From the NCBI GenBank assembly GCA_934045075.1, contig OW203722.1, forward strand, positions 23,034,879 to 23,098,878: a stretch of 64,000 nucleotides of DNA, written 5' to 3'. The stretch is from Yponomeuta sedellus. Its lineage: Eukaryota; Arthropoda; Insecta; Lepidoptera; Yponomeutidae. A model generated the notes under the pieces. The model saw only the letters and a list, made by a program, of their open reading frames with translations. It was not told where the DNA came from and did no database searches. Positions 41,551 to 50,604 of the stretch are shown here, piece by piece (positions within the stretch are counted from its first letter, which is position 1; each line of letters opens with the position of its first letter). Made by a program: the position numbers and the translations under genes.

Positions 41551-41568
41551 TATATAGTAGTTTTCTTA

Positions 41569-42099
41569 AAAAAAAACCGGCCAAGTGCGAGTCAGACTCG
41601 CGCACCGAGGGTTCCGTACAAACCTGTATTATAGACCTGAGTATTTGGTATGAATTTCAATTTAATACCTCTACGCGTTTATGAGGAAATGGGTAGTAAG
41701 TTTAAAATTATTAAAAAAAAATATATTATGTGATGTAACTAAAAATTTATGGTTTTCGTAATTTTTCCTTTATCTATGCTATAAGACGTTGCTTCGTACC
41801 AAATTTCAAGATTCTGAGTTCACGGGAAGCACCCTGTAGGTTTTGATTCCCTAGCAAGTGTCGAAAATTTGCGGCATAAACGGCTGTATCTTTTGATTGC
41901 GTTGGCTTAGAAGTTTGATTTTTTCACAGCTTCAAGGGACAGTAGACCTGAGTAATTGATATAAATTTCAGCTTCATACCTCCACGCGTTCCTGAGAAAA
42001 AGGGTCTTGACAGACGGACGGACGGACGGACAGACGGACAACAAAGTGATCCTATAAGGGTTCCGTTTTTTCCTTTTGAGGTACGGAACCCTAAAAATG
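41569..42099 (+). repeat. Rep-J copy, best preserved
   Basis: From CCGGCCAAGTGCGAGTCAGA through GAGGGTTCCGTAC to a GACGGACG tetranucleotide run and TTTTGAGGTACGGAACCC. The GGGTTCCG motif occurs at both ends in opposite orientation. I recall this type as widespread in Lepidoptera. Other copies: 6228-6595 and 50221-50340. Confidence 0.75.
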
Positions 42100-42189
42100 A
42101 AGGAAATAAAAAAGGGCCATTTACATAATAAATTTAATTAATATTAAAAGTGATATTGCTCATGTTAGGACAATTATTGAACGAAAATG

Positions 42190-42315
42190 TTATTGTTTTT
42201 CTTTTGATTTCGCTGGAAACTGGTTTTCCATCGCTAATTTAGTTTTCGATCTTAAATCTGGTGAAGTGCAGTCAATGTCCATTTCATTTTCATTTTCAGA
42301 ATCATCGGAACTCAT
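42190..42315 (-). pseudogene. Second truncated recombinase-like N-terminus
   Basis: A reverse-strand frame of 41 codons. It starts MSSDDSENENEMDID, continues to FPAKSKEKQ and stops. The acidic start followed by a P.KS.EK motif parallels 19662-19928 (PEKSREKY), but the frame ends inside the motif. The upstream side is AT-rich in both. It is too short to be functional and reads as a relic of the same kind of gene. Confidence 0.4.
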
Positions 42316-42867
42316 TTTAATTTATTATTAACCAAATAACGACGAACTCCGCTTTACCGCCAATTATTTATTTTTATTTTACAGTTTGTGCCAAATGGTA
42401 AACGCATCTGTGGCTATACAGCCACGAGAACGCAATGTGTATGATAGATGAAAGAGTTCTAAATTCAAACAGCACACCGTTTCATACAACGTTGCCGGTG
42501 CGCTCTTCGTTCCAAACTCAAAGAATGCGCCGGGATGTGATTTTGGTTTTTAAGTCTACGTTAATATGATACTTCGCGTCACAAAAGTAATGATAATATT
42601 TCCGCGCATGTTTAAGAAAAATATATTGGAAGGATTTCTATGTCCTGTAAGTGCCCTTGGGCATTCTGTTCACCGTTTAGGTAGCAGTGTATTAATTATG
42701 CAAATTAGTTTTGCGGCACATTTAGAGTGAGCGGGATTATTAGGCTAATGGGGCTGCTTTCTCTGTTTCTAAATTTACGCGGTTTCTTTGGCGAAGCTCT
42801 AATTTCCTTTGGTTGATGAAAAACACTGGTGCGAAAATATTGAGGTTGATAAGCTGGCATGCGATAT
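42316..42867. other. Unique stretch with homeodomain-type sites
   Basis: Not recognised as a repeat. Contains TTAATTATGCAAATTAG (42692-42708), an octamer ATGCAAAT next to a TTAATTA core, and nearby GGATTATTAGGCTAATGG. Could be a regulatory element, not proven. Confidence 0.3.
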
Positions 42868-42985
42868 CAACCTTTGTATTTACCCACTGCTGGGGTACAG
42901 GTCTTTTCATGCATAGCAGGAAGGTAAGCTAATACTCCACCACGGGGGCCAAGTTCTGGTTGGTGGAGGATTGTAAGACAATGGC
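42868..42985 (+). repeat. Rep-D 5' fragment
   Basis: TCAACCTTTGTATTTACCCA to GGTGGAGGATTGTAAGACAA. Confidence 0.7.
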
Positions 42986-43062
42986 AAATAAAATAAAATA
43001 AAACGATGAGGAAAGTGCTTAAGTTTATAAGTAAAACTCGTTTGTTTAAGCTGTGGTATCTT

Positions 43063-43206
43063 ATACTATTTTTATTTTTAATGCACTAACCCGTGCTAAG
43101 GAACAAATTTAAAAACCTATTTAGAGGCTAAAAATTTCACCCATGCCGGGATTCGAACCCGCATCCTCTGGCTATCCGTACCAGTGCTCTACCAATTGAG
43201 CGTAAT
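43063..43206 (-). mobile_element. SINE-A with 11-bp target duplication
   Basis: Reverse copy with the full 3' extension at left and a 5' truncation inside the A-box region (CCAATTGAGCG). The flanks duplicate TGTGGTATCTT (43052-43062 and 43207-43217). This copy fixes the 3' end of the long SINE-A form. Confidence 0.85.
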
Positions 43207-43533
43207 TGTGGTATCTTTTATCGGAGATAAAAGTAGTTGATGTGAGTTTAATGCAACTCATATTTACTATATAAAGCAACTCATATTTTTGTAGCCTGTT
43301 CTTAATTCATTTTGCGAATGGTCTATAACGCCCATTATAGTCAACTATTGTTACTGTTTCACTTGTTTTACTTCGTCGTTGACAAATTTCTAAACGTAAC
43401 AGCGCTTTTGCAAAAATTTACTGTGTACATAACTTATAATATCATAGACTTATATTAGTTACATGTCGATATATCTTTATTTCAATGTAAATATTTGTTT
43501 TTACGTACGAGACATGGCAAGAATCCAACTAAA

Positions 43534-43705
43534 AACCTATTAAGAGGCTAAAAATTCCACCCATGCCGGGATTCGAAACCACGACCACTGTCTATCTGTG
43601 CAAAGGTCGCGGGTTCGAATCCCGGCATAGATGAAATTTTTAGCCTTTAAATAGGTTTTTAAAATTGTCCTTAGCACGGGTTAGTGCATTAAAAAGAATA
43701 AAAGA
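43534..43705. mobile_element. SINE-A inverted pair
   Basis: Reverse part starts AAAAACCTATTAAGAGG; forward part from AGGTCGCGGGTTCGAATCCC to the extended tail. The tRNA-like middle is missing. Confidence 0.75.
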
Positions 43706-43786
43706 ATCCAACCAATTAAACTGACACCTTTTCACGTCTGTACTAAAAAATAATGTATACTTAAAAGTAATTTAAAGTCTGTTAAC

Positions 43787-43943
43787 TTTTAGAATATACC
43801 TCGGCTACTATCGGATATAATCGGATATATTCGTGTGATAAAAATATCGCAATTTCGAAATCAGAACTCTATCGTGAGTACGAAAACCGACGAAAATGGG
43901 CGAAAACCGAAGCCTACTCTAGAGTCCGAGGTATATTCTAAAA
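43787..43943. mobile_element. 157-bp inverted-repeat element
   Basis: The ends TTTTAGAATATACCTCGG and its exact complement (43926-43943) enclose a non-coding core with repeated CGGATATA and GCGAAAACCGA motifs. Possible small DNA element. Confidence 0.6.
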
Positions 43944-44149
43944 ATTAGCAGAATATACTGAATTATTGCCATTTTCTTATTTTTAATTTACATTTATTTA
44001 TTACTAAAAGATGTACAAAACAGCATTATAGATACGATAAGGTGCCTGTCAAACTGTCAAACCATAACGCCAAATATAACATACATACAGCATGACAGTC
44101 TATGAAGCAACTAACATACGAATAATTTAGCTTGTACTAATATTATACT

Positions 44150-44430
44150 ATTTTTATTTTTAATGCACTAACCCGTGCTAAGGACAAATTTAAAAACCTA
44201 TTTAGAGGCTAAAATTTCGCTGCCTGTACGTAATACAGAGAATAGTGTAAAGAGGTTCGAAATTTCACTCATGCCGGTGAGTCGCCCATTGGCTCAATTG
44301 GTAGAGCGCTGGCACGGATAGCCAGAGGTTGCGGGTTCGAATCCCGGCATGGGTGAAATTTTTAGCCTCTAAATAGGTTTTTAAATTTGTCCTTAGCACG
44401 GGTTAGTGCATTAAAAATAAAAATAGTATA
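44150..44430. mobile_element. SINE-A: inverted tail joined to forward copy
   Basis: 44150-44218 is the reversed tail and T-run region (TTATACTATTTTTATTTTTA..). It switches at CTAAAATTTCGCTGCC to a forward copy with intact A- and B-boxes and the full tail, giving termini of about 70 bp that are inverted repeats of each other. Confidence 0.8.
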
Positions 44431-44435
44431 ATCAT

Positions 44436-44698
44436 GTGGGTACAGTGATATCACTGTACCCACCGATGTAAAACCTAACTGCAAAGTAGGTAGTCGGGGC
44501 TTTAAGTGATGCAATTTGCTTAAGCCAGATGTCGCTGCCTGTACGTAATACAGAGAATAGTGTAAAGAGGTTCAAAATTTCACTGATGCCGGTGAGTCGC
44601 CCATTGGCTCAATTGGTAGGGCGCTGGCACGGATAGCCAGAAGTTGCGGGTTCGAATCCTGGCATGGGTGAAATTTTTAGCCTCTGAGTAGGTTTTTA
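44436..44698 (+). repeat. SINE-A copy with perfect palindrome at its 5' end
   Basis: Starts with GTGGGTACAGTGAT directly followed by its complement (44436-44463). Then the leader, A-box TTGGCTCAATTGG, B-box GGTTCGAATCC and a short 3' end at CTCTGAGTAGGTTTTTAT. Confidence 0.8.
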
Positions 44699-44736
44699 TA
44701 TTAATATTAATTATAGTATACCAGTAAAATGTAGCT

Positions 44737-45712
44737 TAGTTACATATTAAATAGGTCTAATCCCGATTATTTATTATGTAACACGTAATAACCTTATTTC
44801 TCGACGTTTCGGCAGCGTTACAGTTGCCATGGTCGGGTAGACTGAAGTGGCGAGTACAAATAATAAGATAAGAGATAAATAAATGAATGAATGAATGAAT
44901 GAATGAATGAATGAATGAATGAATGAATGAATGAATGAATGAATGAATGAATGAATGAATGAATGAATGAATGAATGAATGAATGAATGAATGAATGAAT
45001 GAATGAATGAATGAATGAATGAATGAATGAATGAATGAATGAATGAATGAATGAATGAATGAATGAATGAATGAATGAATGAATGAATGAATGAATGAAT
45101 GAATGAATGAATGAATGAATGAACGAACGAACGAACGAACGAACGAACGAACGAACGAACGAACGAACGAACGAACGAACGAACGAACGAACGAACGAAC
45201 GAACGAACGAACGAACGAACGAACGAACGAACGAACGAACGAACGAACGAACGAACGAACGAACGAACGAACGAACGAACGAACGAACGAACGAACGAAC
45301 GAACGAACGAACGAACGAACGAACGAACGAACGAACGAACGAACGAACGAACGAACGAACGAACGAACGAACGAACGAACGAACGAACGAACGAACGAAC
45401 GAACGAACGAACGAACGAACGAACGAACGAACGAACGAACGAACGAACGAACGAACGAACGAACGAACGAACGAACGAACGAACGAACGAACGAACGAAC
45501 GAACGAACGAACGAACGAACGAACGAACGAACGAACGAACGAACGAACGAACGAACGAACGAACGAACGAACGAACGAACGAACGAACGAACGAACGAAC
45601 GAACGAACGAACGAACGAACGAACGAACGAACGAACGAACGAACGAACGAACGAACGAACGAACGAATGAATGAATGAATAAAGAAATGATCGCGATTAT
45701 ACCCGTTTAATA
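44737..45712. mobile_element. Element K interrupted by a long tetranucleotide satellite
   Basis: The left end is AGTTACATATTAAATAGG..GATTATTTATT; the right end is the complement of the same terminus (ATCGCGATTATACCC..TAATATATAACT). The K core CTCGACGTTTCGGCAGCG, GTTGCCATGGTCGGGT and GAAGTGGCGAGTAC is present at the left. The satellite fills the rest. Confidence 0.75.
44880..45681 (+). repeat. Compound microsatellite AATG-AACG-AATG
   Basis: About 60 units of AATG (to about 45120), then about 136 uninterrupted units of AACG (to about 45665), then about four AATG units. The switch differs by a single T to C. Long open frames on both strands are a by-product of the repeat. Confidence 0.95.
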
Positions 45713-45721
45713 TATAACTAC

Positions 45722-46015
45722 GGTCAGGTACGTGATGGGTGAGCGTCCCGTGACTACCGCTAGTGGCATTTTTCCGATTGCTTACGTGCTTCGCAAGGCA
45801 CGCTAAGCCGTTGGTGCCGGCTGTCATGTAATGGCAGTCGTTAAGCCATGTCAGAGGCCTTATGGGCGGTTTGATAACTTCTGACAGTAAGGCCCGCCAC
45901 TGTCTTACAATCCTCCACCAACCCGGACTTGGCCCCCGTGGTGAAGTATGGCCTTAACTTCCTGCGATGCAGGAAGAGACCCGTGCCCCAGCAGTGGGGA
46001 CATACAAGGGTTGAT
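45722..46015 (-). repeat. Rep-D copy
   Basis: Reverse copy from GGTCAGGTACGTGATGGGTG to GGGGACATACAAGGGTTG; complete except the last tens of bases of the repeat. Confidence 0.8.
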
Positions 46016-46458
46016 AACGATCTAAGAGTATCAATGTAGCTTGTAAATGTACTGGTACGTTCACTCATACTCTATGAACATCAAGTTAGAGTGTAAACAC
46101 ATTTGTGCTTACATTATTCAAAAAGTTTGGCTCATTCTCTGTCCTAGTTCAACTATCTACATTGGTGCAGCGGGAACTGAGATAATTTCCATGGCGAAAT
46201 CTTACTATACCTTATTTCACACGAAACATTTAACGGGACATTACATAAGAAATAACATGCACAAAGGCTAGCTTATCTCTGAAAGAGATTTCTTCCAGCA
46301 AACCTTAGAGAGTTAGAGAAGCTGTAAAAAGCGCTAGTATACGTGTACAAAATATATTACATAAATATTGAATAACCTGCCTAACTTTGGAAGAAACAAA
46401 TAAACTACATAAATTTAAATATAGAAAAAAACTACATAGATTAAAACATAAATATATA
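46016..46458. other. Unannotated stretch
   Basis: Includes a weak SINE-H-like patch (46262-46325, CTCTGAAAGAGATTTCTTCC). No gene seen. Confidence 0.4.
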
Positions 46459-46641
46459 GTAGATTTTTAGTCCGGATCTACTTACGGGTGTTGTTATATC
46501 TCTATCTCTCTCTCTATCTCTCTTACCTCTGCTCTCTCTGTTATCTCTGCGATCTGATTAAGCTCTGCGAATCGGAGCGAAACCTGGTCGGACTTTTCCG
46601 ATACAACAACACCCGTAAGTAGATCCGGACTAAAAGTCTAC
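46459..46641. mobile_element. 183-bp inverted-repeat element with 42-bp termini
   Basis: The termini 46459-46500 and 46600-46641 are reverse complements with 2 mismatches and contain AGTCCGGATCTACTTACGGG. The core is a CT/TATCTC-rich tract. Non-coding, MITE-like. Confidence 0.8.
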
Positions 46642-46671
46642 AATGTCGTGTGCTTACGAAAGTTTTTCCCA

Positions 46672-46835
46672 GAGTTCCCAGAGGGGTAGGCAGAGACCAG
46701 GGACTGCCACTTGTCACGATCCTGACAGATCATCCTCGCTTCATCAACGTTCATAAGTCGTTGCATGCACGCACGCCGGTTTCGGGTACTTTTTATCTTC
46801 TCGTTTGCTAATACATCCCCTATTTGGCCGATAAT
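46672..46835 (-). repeat. LINE-G 3' end fragment
   Basis: Reverse of the LINE-G coding end, with CAGAGACCAGGGACTGCCAC and GTTGCATGCACGCACGCCGG. Confidence 0.7.
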
Positions 46836-47185
46836 GCTCTTTCAACCGCTTTTTAAACTAACCAACAGGGACTAGCGCATCCCTGAACTATTTGTAGTAA
46901 CCGACGTGGAACTTGCGCAGTTACTTCGACAACTTCGACAAGTCTTCGCTCAGGGTTTGGTGTCCCTATCAGGGCTATTGTTAACCTAGGAGCAAGTTTC
47001 TGGAAGAAGTGAAGCTCCGGATTTAGGTTACGTATCAATTGCGTAAACTGGTGTAATGTAAAAGCTATTTTAGCACGAAGTTGTGGCATTGTGAGAGTGG
47101 GGTGATGGTAATGACATGCCGACCTGCCATTACCTGTTCTGACATGCTGTCTCACTCGCGCGTTTATATATTTTTTATCATATAA
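46836..47185 (-). other. Unrecognised 100-codon open frame, unsupported
   Basis: A reverse frame at 47155-46853 stays open for 100 codons, but shows no motif I recognise and no gene context. It may be a transposon remnant; I do not call a gene. Confidence 0.25.
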
Positions 47186-47560
47186 AGAAACAAAATAAAT
47201 ATTCAGATGACAATGATGTCTGGAGTTAAAGCCAGTACAATGGATGAGTTCTATCTATTTTCTTCTTCTATGGTATAAAAATGAATCGCTGAATGTGTTG
47301 GTAAGCGCAAATCTCGAAAGCAGCTGAACCAATTTCACTAATTATTTTTTAAGAATATTTCTTGAAGTACGAGGATGGTTCCTAAGGAAAAAAAATAAAA
47401 AAATAATTTAAAGAATCGACTGTTAGGCGGTACGAAGTTCGCTGGGTCAGCTAGTTTTATAATAATTATGTAAATTCTTTTAATTATGGACTTTGAAAAG
47501 ATTAAGTTTGGAGTTTCTTTGTCCATTTTTTCTCCAAAATGATCTAGATTTTGAAATAAA
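47186..47560 (+). repeat. LINE-F 3' end split by a Helitron-like element
   Basis: The LINE-F halves 47186-47253 and 47455-47560 join as in the uninterrupted copy at about 6040. The tail ends in TGATCTAGATTTTGAAATA. Confidence 0.7.
47254..47454 (+). mobile_element. Helitron-like non-autonomous element
   Basis: Starts TC and ends CTAG between a host A and T, as Helitrons do: flanks ..GTTCTA and TTTTATAAT.. reconstitute the LINE-F sequence. Contains ATGAATCGCTGAATGTGTTG and GTACGAAGTTCGCTGGGTCA. No target duplication is expected or seen. Confidence 0.65.
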
Positions 47561-47734
47561 CCAGGACCAGGGTATGCGACGCTACCAACTTAATTATTTA
47601 TTAATCGTCTATCAAAACCTCATATCATATTTATCATAAAAATACTCATTATTTTACAATCAACTTATCAGCGCGCGCATGCAATGACATGAGTGTTGAT
47701 GGAAAAACTAGCAAAAGAGATCTGGAAGTTGGAG

Positions 47735-47865
47735 AGAGTTGGAGGAGCGCCGGCACGGATAGCCAGAGGTCGCGGGTTCGAATCCCGGCATGGGTGGAAT
47801 TTTTAGCCTCTAAATAGGTTTTTAAAATTGTCCTTAGCACGGTTTAGTGCATTAAAAATAATATA
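47735..47865 (+). repeat. SINE-A copy, 5'-truncated
   Basis: From GGCACGGATAGCCAGAGG to the extended tail GGTTTAGTGCATTAAAAAT. Confidence 0.8.
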
Positions 47866-47868
47866 AAC

Positions 47869-48015
47869 AAAGTTATGTACATTCAAGAAGTTGTAGTAGC
47901 AATAACTGTGAAAAAAAAACATCGTGAGGAAACCTTAGTGTCTGAAGTGTTGACATACCTCAGCGCTTGCTACATACAATGGCCCAACTATGAGGCTGAA
48001 TGCGAAAATCTCAGG
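47869..48015 (+). repeat. SINE-B 3' part
   Basis: AACAAAGTTATGTACATTC, AACATCGTGAGGAAACC, CCCAACTATGAGGCTGAATG, ATCTCAGGCC. Confidence 0.7.
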
Positions 48016-48599
48016 CCAGACTACTTTCGTCGAATTTAATTTAATATTCTTTAGCACAGGGAGCCAGTTACCATCATTGTAACCCTGTTTTACAATAAAA
48101 AATTTTCACTTTCATTTTTTTATTTTTCTTTCATACCACGTAGTGAATTTGTGATTGATGACTTTCTTTGTCAAACAGGTATCTCCCTGGTTTGGGATCT
48201 ATTACACGGGGCTCAAGAGCAATATAACTAATAACAAACAGGAAACAACTCTTGACAAATAGATCAGAAAACATTCTAGTAAACACGTTCGAACATTCCT
48301 ACATGACTATAAATAACTTGACAATAACTGACACGTTATGAATGTATTAAATAAAAATCCTTTGTCATTCCCAATGTTTTTTTTATATTTTTTTACATTT
48401 ACATACAGGCACATACTAGCCTCACACTAGGAAATCTAAAGGTCTAGCCAGAAAAGTAATTGTTATTACTATTAGTAATTATTATTCAAAATAGTCCATT
48501 TTTTTTGTTCAGTCTTTAAAAAATCTAGTTGAATGAAAATGAGGTCCTTAAAAAGTATGTGTAATTGTGTATGTGTGTGTGTGTGTATGTGTACCTACT
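48016..48599. other. Unannotated stretch with a SINE-C scrap and TG repeat
   Basis: ACATTTACATACAGGCACAT (48394-48420) is a SINE-C tail in reverse; a TG dinucleotide run lies at about 48567-48590. Confidence 0.5.
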
Positions 48600-48995
48600 T
48601 TGAATGACAGGATACGCAATAGTCTGATTAGAGAACGTTGTGGACTGAAAGAGAATGTAGTGACTAGAATTAAGAAAGGAATGTTGCGTTGGTTTGGACA
48701 CATGTCCAAACCAACTTTCTTCCTTCATCCTCTCCACATGGAGAGGATGAAGGAAGAAAGATGGACGAAACAAATATATTCTGCGAATGTGAGTGGAAGG
48801 GCGGGTAAGGGAGGTCCCACGTGGACACACATCGACCAAATAGGGAATGTATTAGCAAAGGGGAAGATAAAAAGTACTCGGAACCGGCGTGCATGCATGC
48901 AATGACTTATGAACGTTGATGAAGCGAAGGTGATCCGTCAGAATCGTGGCAAGTGGCAGTCCCTAGTCTCTGCCTACCCCTCTGGGATACAGGCG
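48600..48995 (+). pseudogene. LINE-G C-terminal coding region and 3' end
   Basis: The frame reads TLNDRIRNSLIRERCGLKEN, then VVTRIKKGMLRWFGHM. Two palindromes then interrupt the expected sequence, and it resumes MERMKEERWTKQIYSANVSG, IDQIGNVLAKGKIKSTRNRR. The order matches the C-terminus of lepidopteran non-LTR proteins with a MLRWFGH..RM...R..KQIY pattern. Downstream the end GCAAGTGGCAGTCCCTAGTC, TCTGCCTACCCCTCTGGGAT is complete. Upstream domains are missing. Confidence 0.75.
48688..48760. repeat. Two abutting perfect palindromes
   Basis: 48688-48715: 13-bp arms around CA (GTTGGTTTGGACA). 48715-48760: 22-bp arms around CA (left arm starts CTTTCTTCCTTCATCC). Both interrupt LINE-G between GGACACA and TGGAGAGGATG. 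Confidence 0.95.
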
Positions 48996-49012
48996 TGAGA
49001 TTATGTATAGGT

Positions 49013-49065
49013 CTGTCAAACAACTATTTAAAGGTATCCTTTAAAAGTAAATAGTTGTTTGACAG
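49013..49065. repeat. Hairpin with 18-bp perfect arms
   Basis: CTGTCAAACAACTATTTA and its exact complement around a 17-bp loop, directly after the LINE-G tail. Confidence 0.9.
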
Positions 49066-49295
49066 AATTGAGGACAGTGAAATCAGTCTCGGTATTCTAT
49101 AGAAAAATAATCTTATTGATGAAAGGTATAAAGAATATACAAATTACATATGAAACTCAGATTTTCATGGTATATTATTTGTCTTCTTTCTTTCTTTTTT
49201 TTTTTTTGTTGAGTGCTAAAATAGTATTTATTTTGGGAATATCAATAAAAAGTGTTTTAAATAAATCTTTTCTATTTTAAAATGTTGCAAAGATA
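49066..49295. other. Unannotated AT-rich stretch
   Basis: AT-rich with a long T-run near 49195; no gene seen. Confidence 0.4.
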
Positions 49296-49345
49296 AAATG
49301 CGATGCAGGAAAAGATCCGTGCCCCAGCAGTGGGAACATACAAGG
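49296..49345 (-). repeat. Rep-D 5' scrap
   Basis: ATGCAGGAAAAGATCCGTGC and CCCAGCAGTGGGAACATAC, the reversed start of Rep-D. Confidence 0.65.
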
Positions 49346-49475
49346 GTAGATAACGAAAAGATGAAAATGTATGGACTATTTTATAAAAAAAAACAAGACA
49401 AAAGTCTTGTTTTTTTATTGACTTTAATTTTACGGCTATAGACCTCTTTTGTGTGTATTTACCCATTTTATACAC

Positions 49476-49690
49476 TTGCGGATAAATCATCGCCTAATTA
49501 TTTGAAAAGGGTGTCATCTCATCCTCGGAGAAAATATTTGCGGATGGTTTAACGCCTAACAATTTGAAAAAGGTGTCATATCATCCTCGGATGACATATT
49601 TGCGGATGAATTAACGCCTAGCAATTCGGAAAGAGGGACGATTCATCTGCGGATGAGATATTTTATGGTTGAATTGTCACCTAAGTCGTT
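49476..49690 (+). repeat. 62-bp minisatellite, about 3.5 units
   Basis: CGCCTA anchors occur at 49491, 49553, 49615 and (as CACCTA) 49677, spaced exactly 62 bp. Units share TTTGAAAAAGGTGTCAT.TC, ATCCTCGGATGA and TTTGCGGATG; the last unit is the most diverged. Confidence 0.9.
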
Positions 49691-49768
49691 TTTTTTATGT
49701 CCCCAGCTGGGTTTCGAACCCGAAACCTCTTGTATGGTAGGCAGATATCTACGCTACGCTATGTAGAG
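49689..49768 (-). repeat. SINE-C tRNA-like head
   Basis: Reverse head with GTCCCCAGCTGGGTTTCGAA and CTTGTATGGTAGGCAGAT. Confidence 0.7.
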
Positions 49769-49914
49769 TAACTATCGCAACATTTCCCAGAGTTTTCTAA
49801 CGAATTCATTTTCCAGCAGCACATTTATTTCCTTTTGCTTTTATATTGCTGTCCAAGACGCTCTTTTCTTCAGATTTGAAATTAAAACTTTAATATAGTA
49901 ATCGTAAGCGTAAT

Positions 49915-50090
49915 AAATAATAGTATGTAAACTCTGTTAATTAAGGACTTTGAAAAGACTAAATTTGGAGTTTTTTGTCCATTTTTTCTCCAATATGATC
50001 TAGATTTTGAAATGGACACCTAATTTGAACTGTAACGTTCATTTAGCCGCAGTTTCTGCACTACTTTGAATAAAACCATTTCATTTCATT
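49915..50090 (+). repeat. LINE-F 3' untranslated end
   Basis: GTAAACTCTGTTAATTAAGG to TTGAATAAAACCATTTCATT. Confidence 0.7.
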
Positions 50091-50220
50091 TCAATCTTAA
50101 TTTCGTATCAAAACTTAACTAAATCCGCTATACTTGTAAAAGACCTGCCAAGAGAGCGAATCTTACGAATTTAAACTAAAAGTTATTTATTAAACTAAAA
50201 GTTAATTAATACACATGGGC

Positions 50221-50340
50221 TAAGTTTTAGGGATCCGTAATCAACAAGGAACGCTTTAGTTTCGCCACATCCGTTCGTCTGTCTGTATGTTTGTCTGTCT
50301 GTCTATCCGTTTGTCCGGCTGTCCGCGGCTTGGCTCAGTG
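50221..50340 (-). repeat. Rep-J end fragment
   Basis: TTTTAGGGATCCGTAATC then a GTCTGTCT/GTCCGT run, the reverse of the Rep-J GACGGACG end. Confidence 0.55.
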
Positions 50341-50442
50341 ACGTACTCACAGTACCTACTAGAAAGTACCAACTTTTTTTTCAAGCTCGACTTTGTTCAT
50401 GTTATTTCTTATGTAATGTGCTGTTAAACGTTTCGTGAGCAA

Positions 50443-50604
50443 TCTATAATATAAAAATGAATCGCTGAATGTGTTGGTAAGGGCAAATCTCGAGAGTAGC
50501 TAAACCGATTTCGGAGATTCTTTTTTTAGAATATTCTTTGAAGTACGAGGAAAACAATTTAAGAATCGACTGTTAGGCAGTACGAAGTTCGCTCTGTCAG
50601 CTAG
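50443..50604 (+). mobile_element. Helitron-like non-autonomous element
   Basis: TCTATAATATAAAAATGAAT to GCTCTGTCAGCTAG, with host A before and T after. Same family as 47254-47454, with a 30-40 bp internal deletion. Confidence 0.65.

Noticed and set aside
44150..44430. DNA transposon with 70-bp terminal inverted repeats carrying a tRNA
   Set aside because: Other SINE-A copies (43063-43206, 1861-2037) show LINE-type target duplications of 11-13 bp and 5' truncation, so the inverted ends are better explained as inversion during retrotransposition.
44757..45827. A 356-codon frame rich in SFVR and SFIH repeats, and the TNER-rich frames on the other strand
   Set aside because: They are translations of the tetranucleotide satellite: the frames stay open on both strands because the repeat lacks stop codons.
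46853..47155. A 100-codon reverse frame as a host gene
   Set aside because: Not recognised, flanked by transposon fragments, and no start context; kept only as an unsupported open frame.
49476..49690. CRISPR-like array
   Set aside because: The whole 62-bp unit is repeated, without conserved repeats alternating with unique spacers; the genome is eukaryotic.
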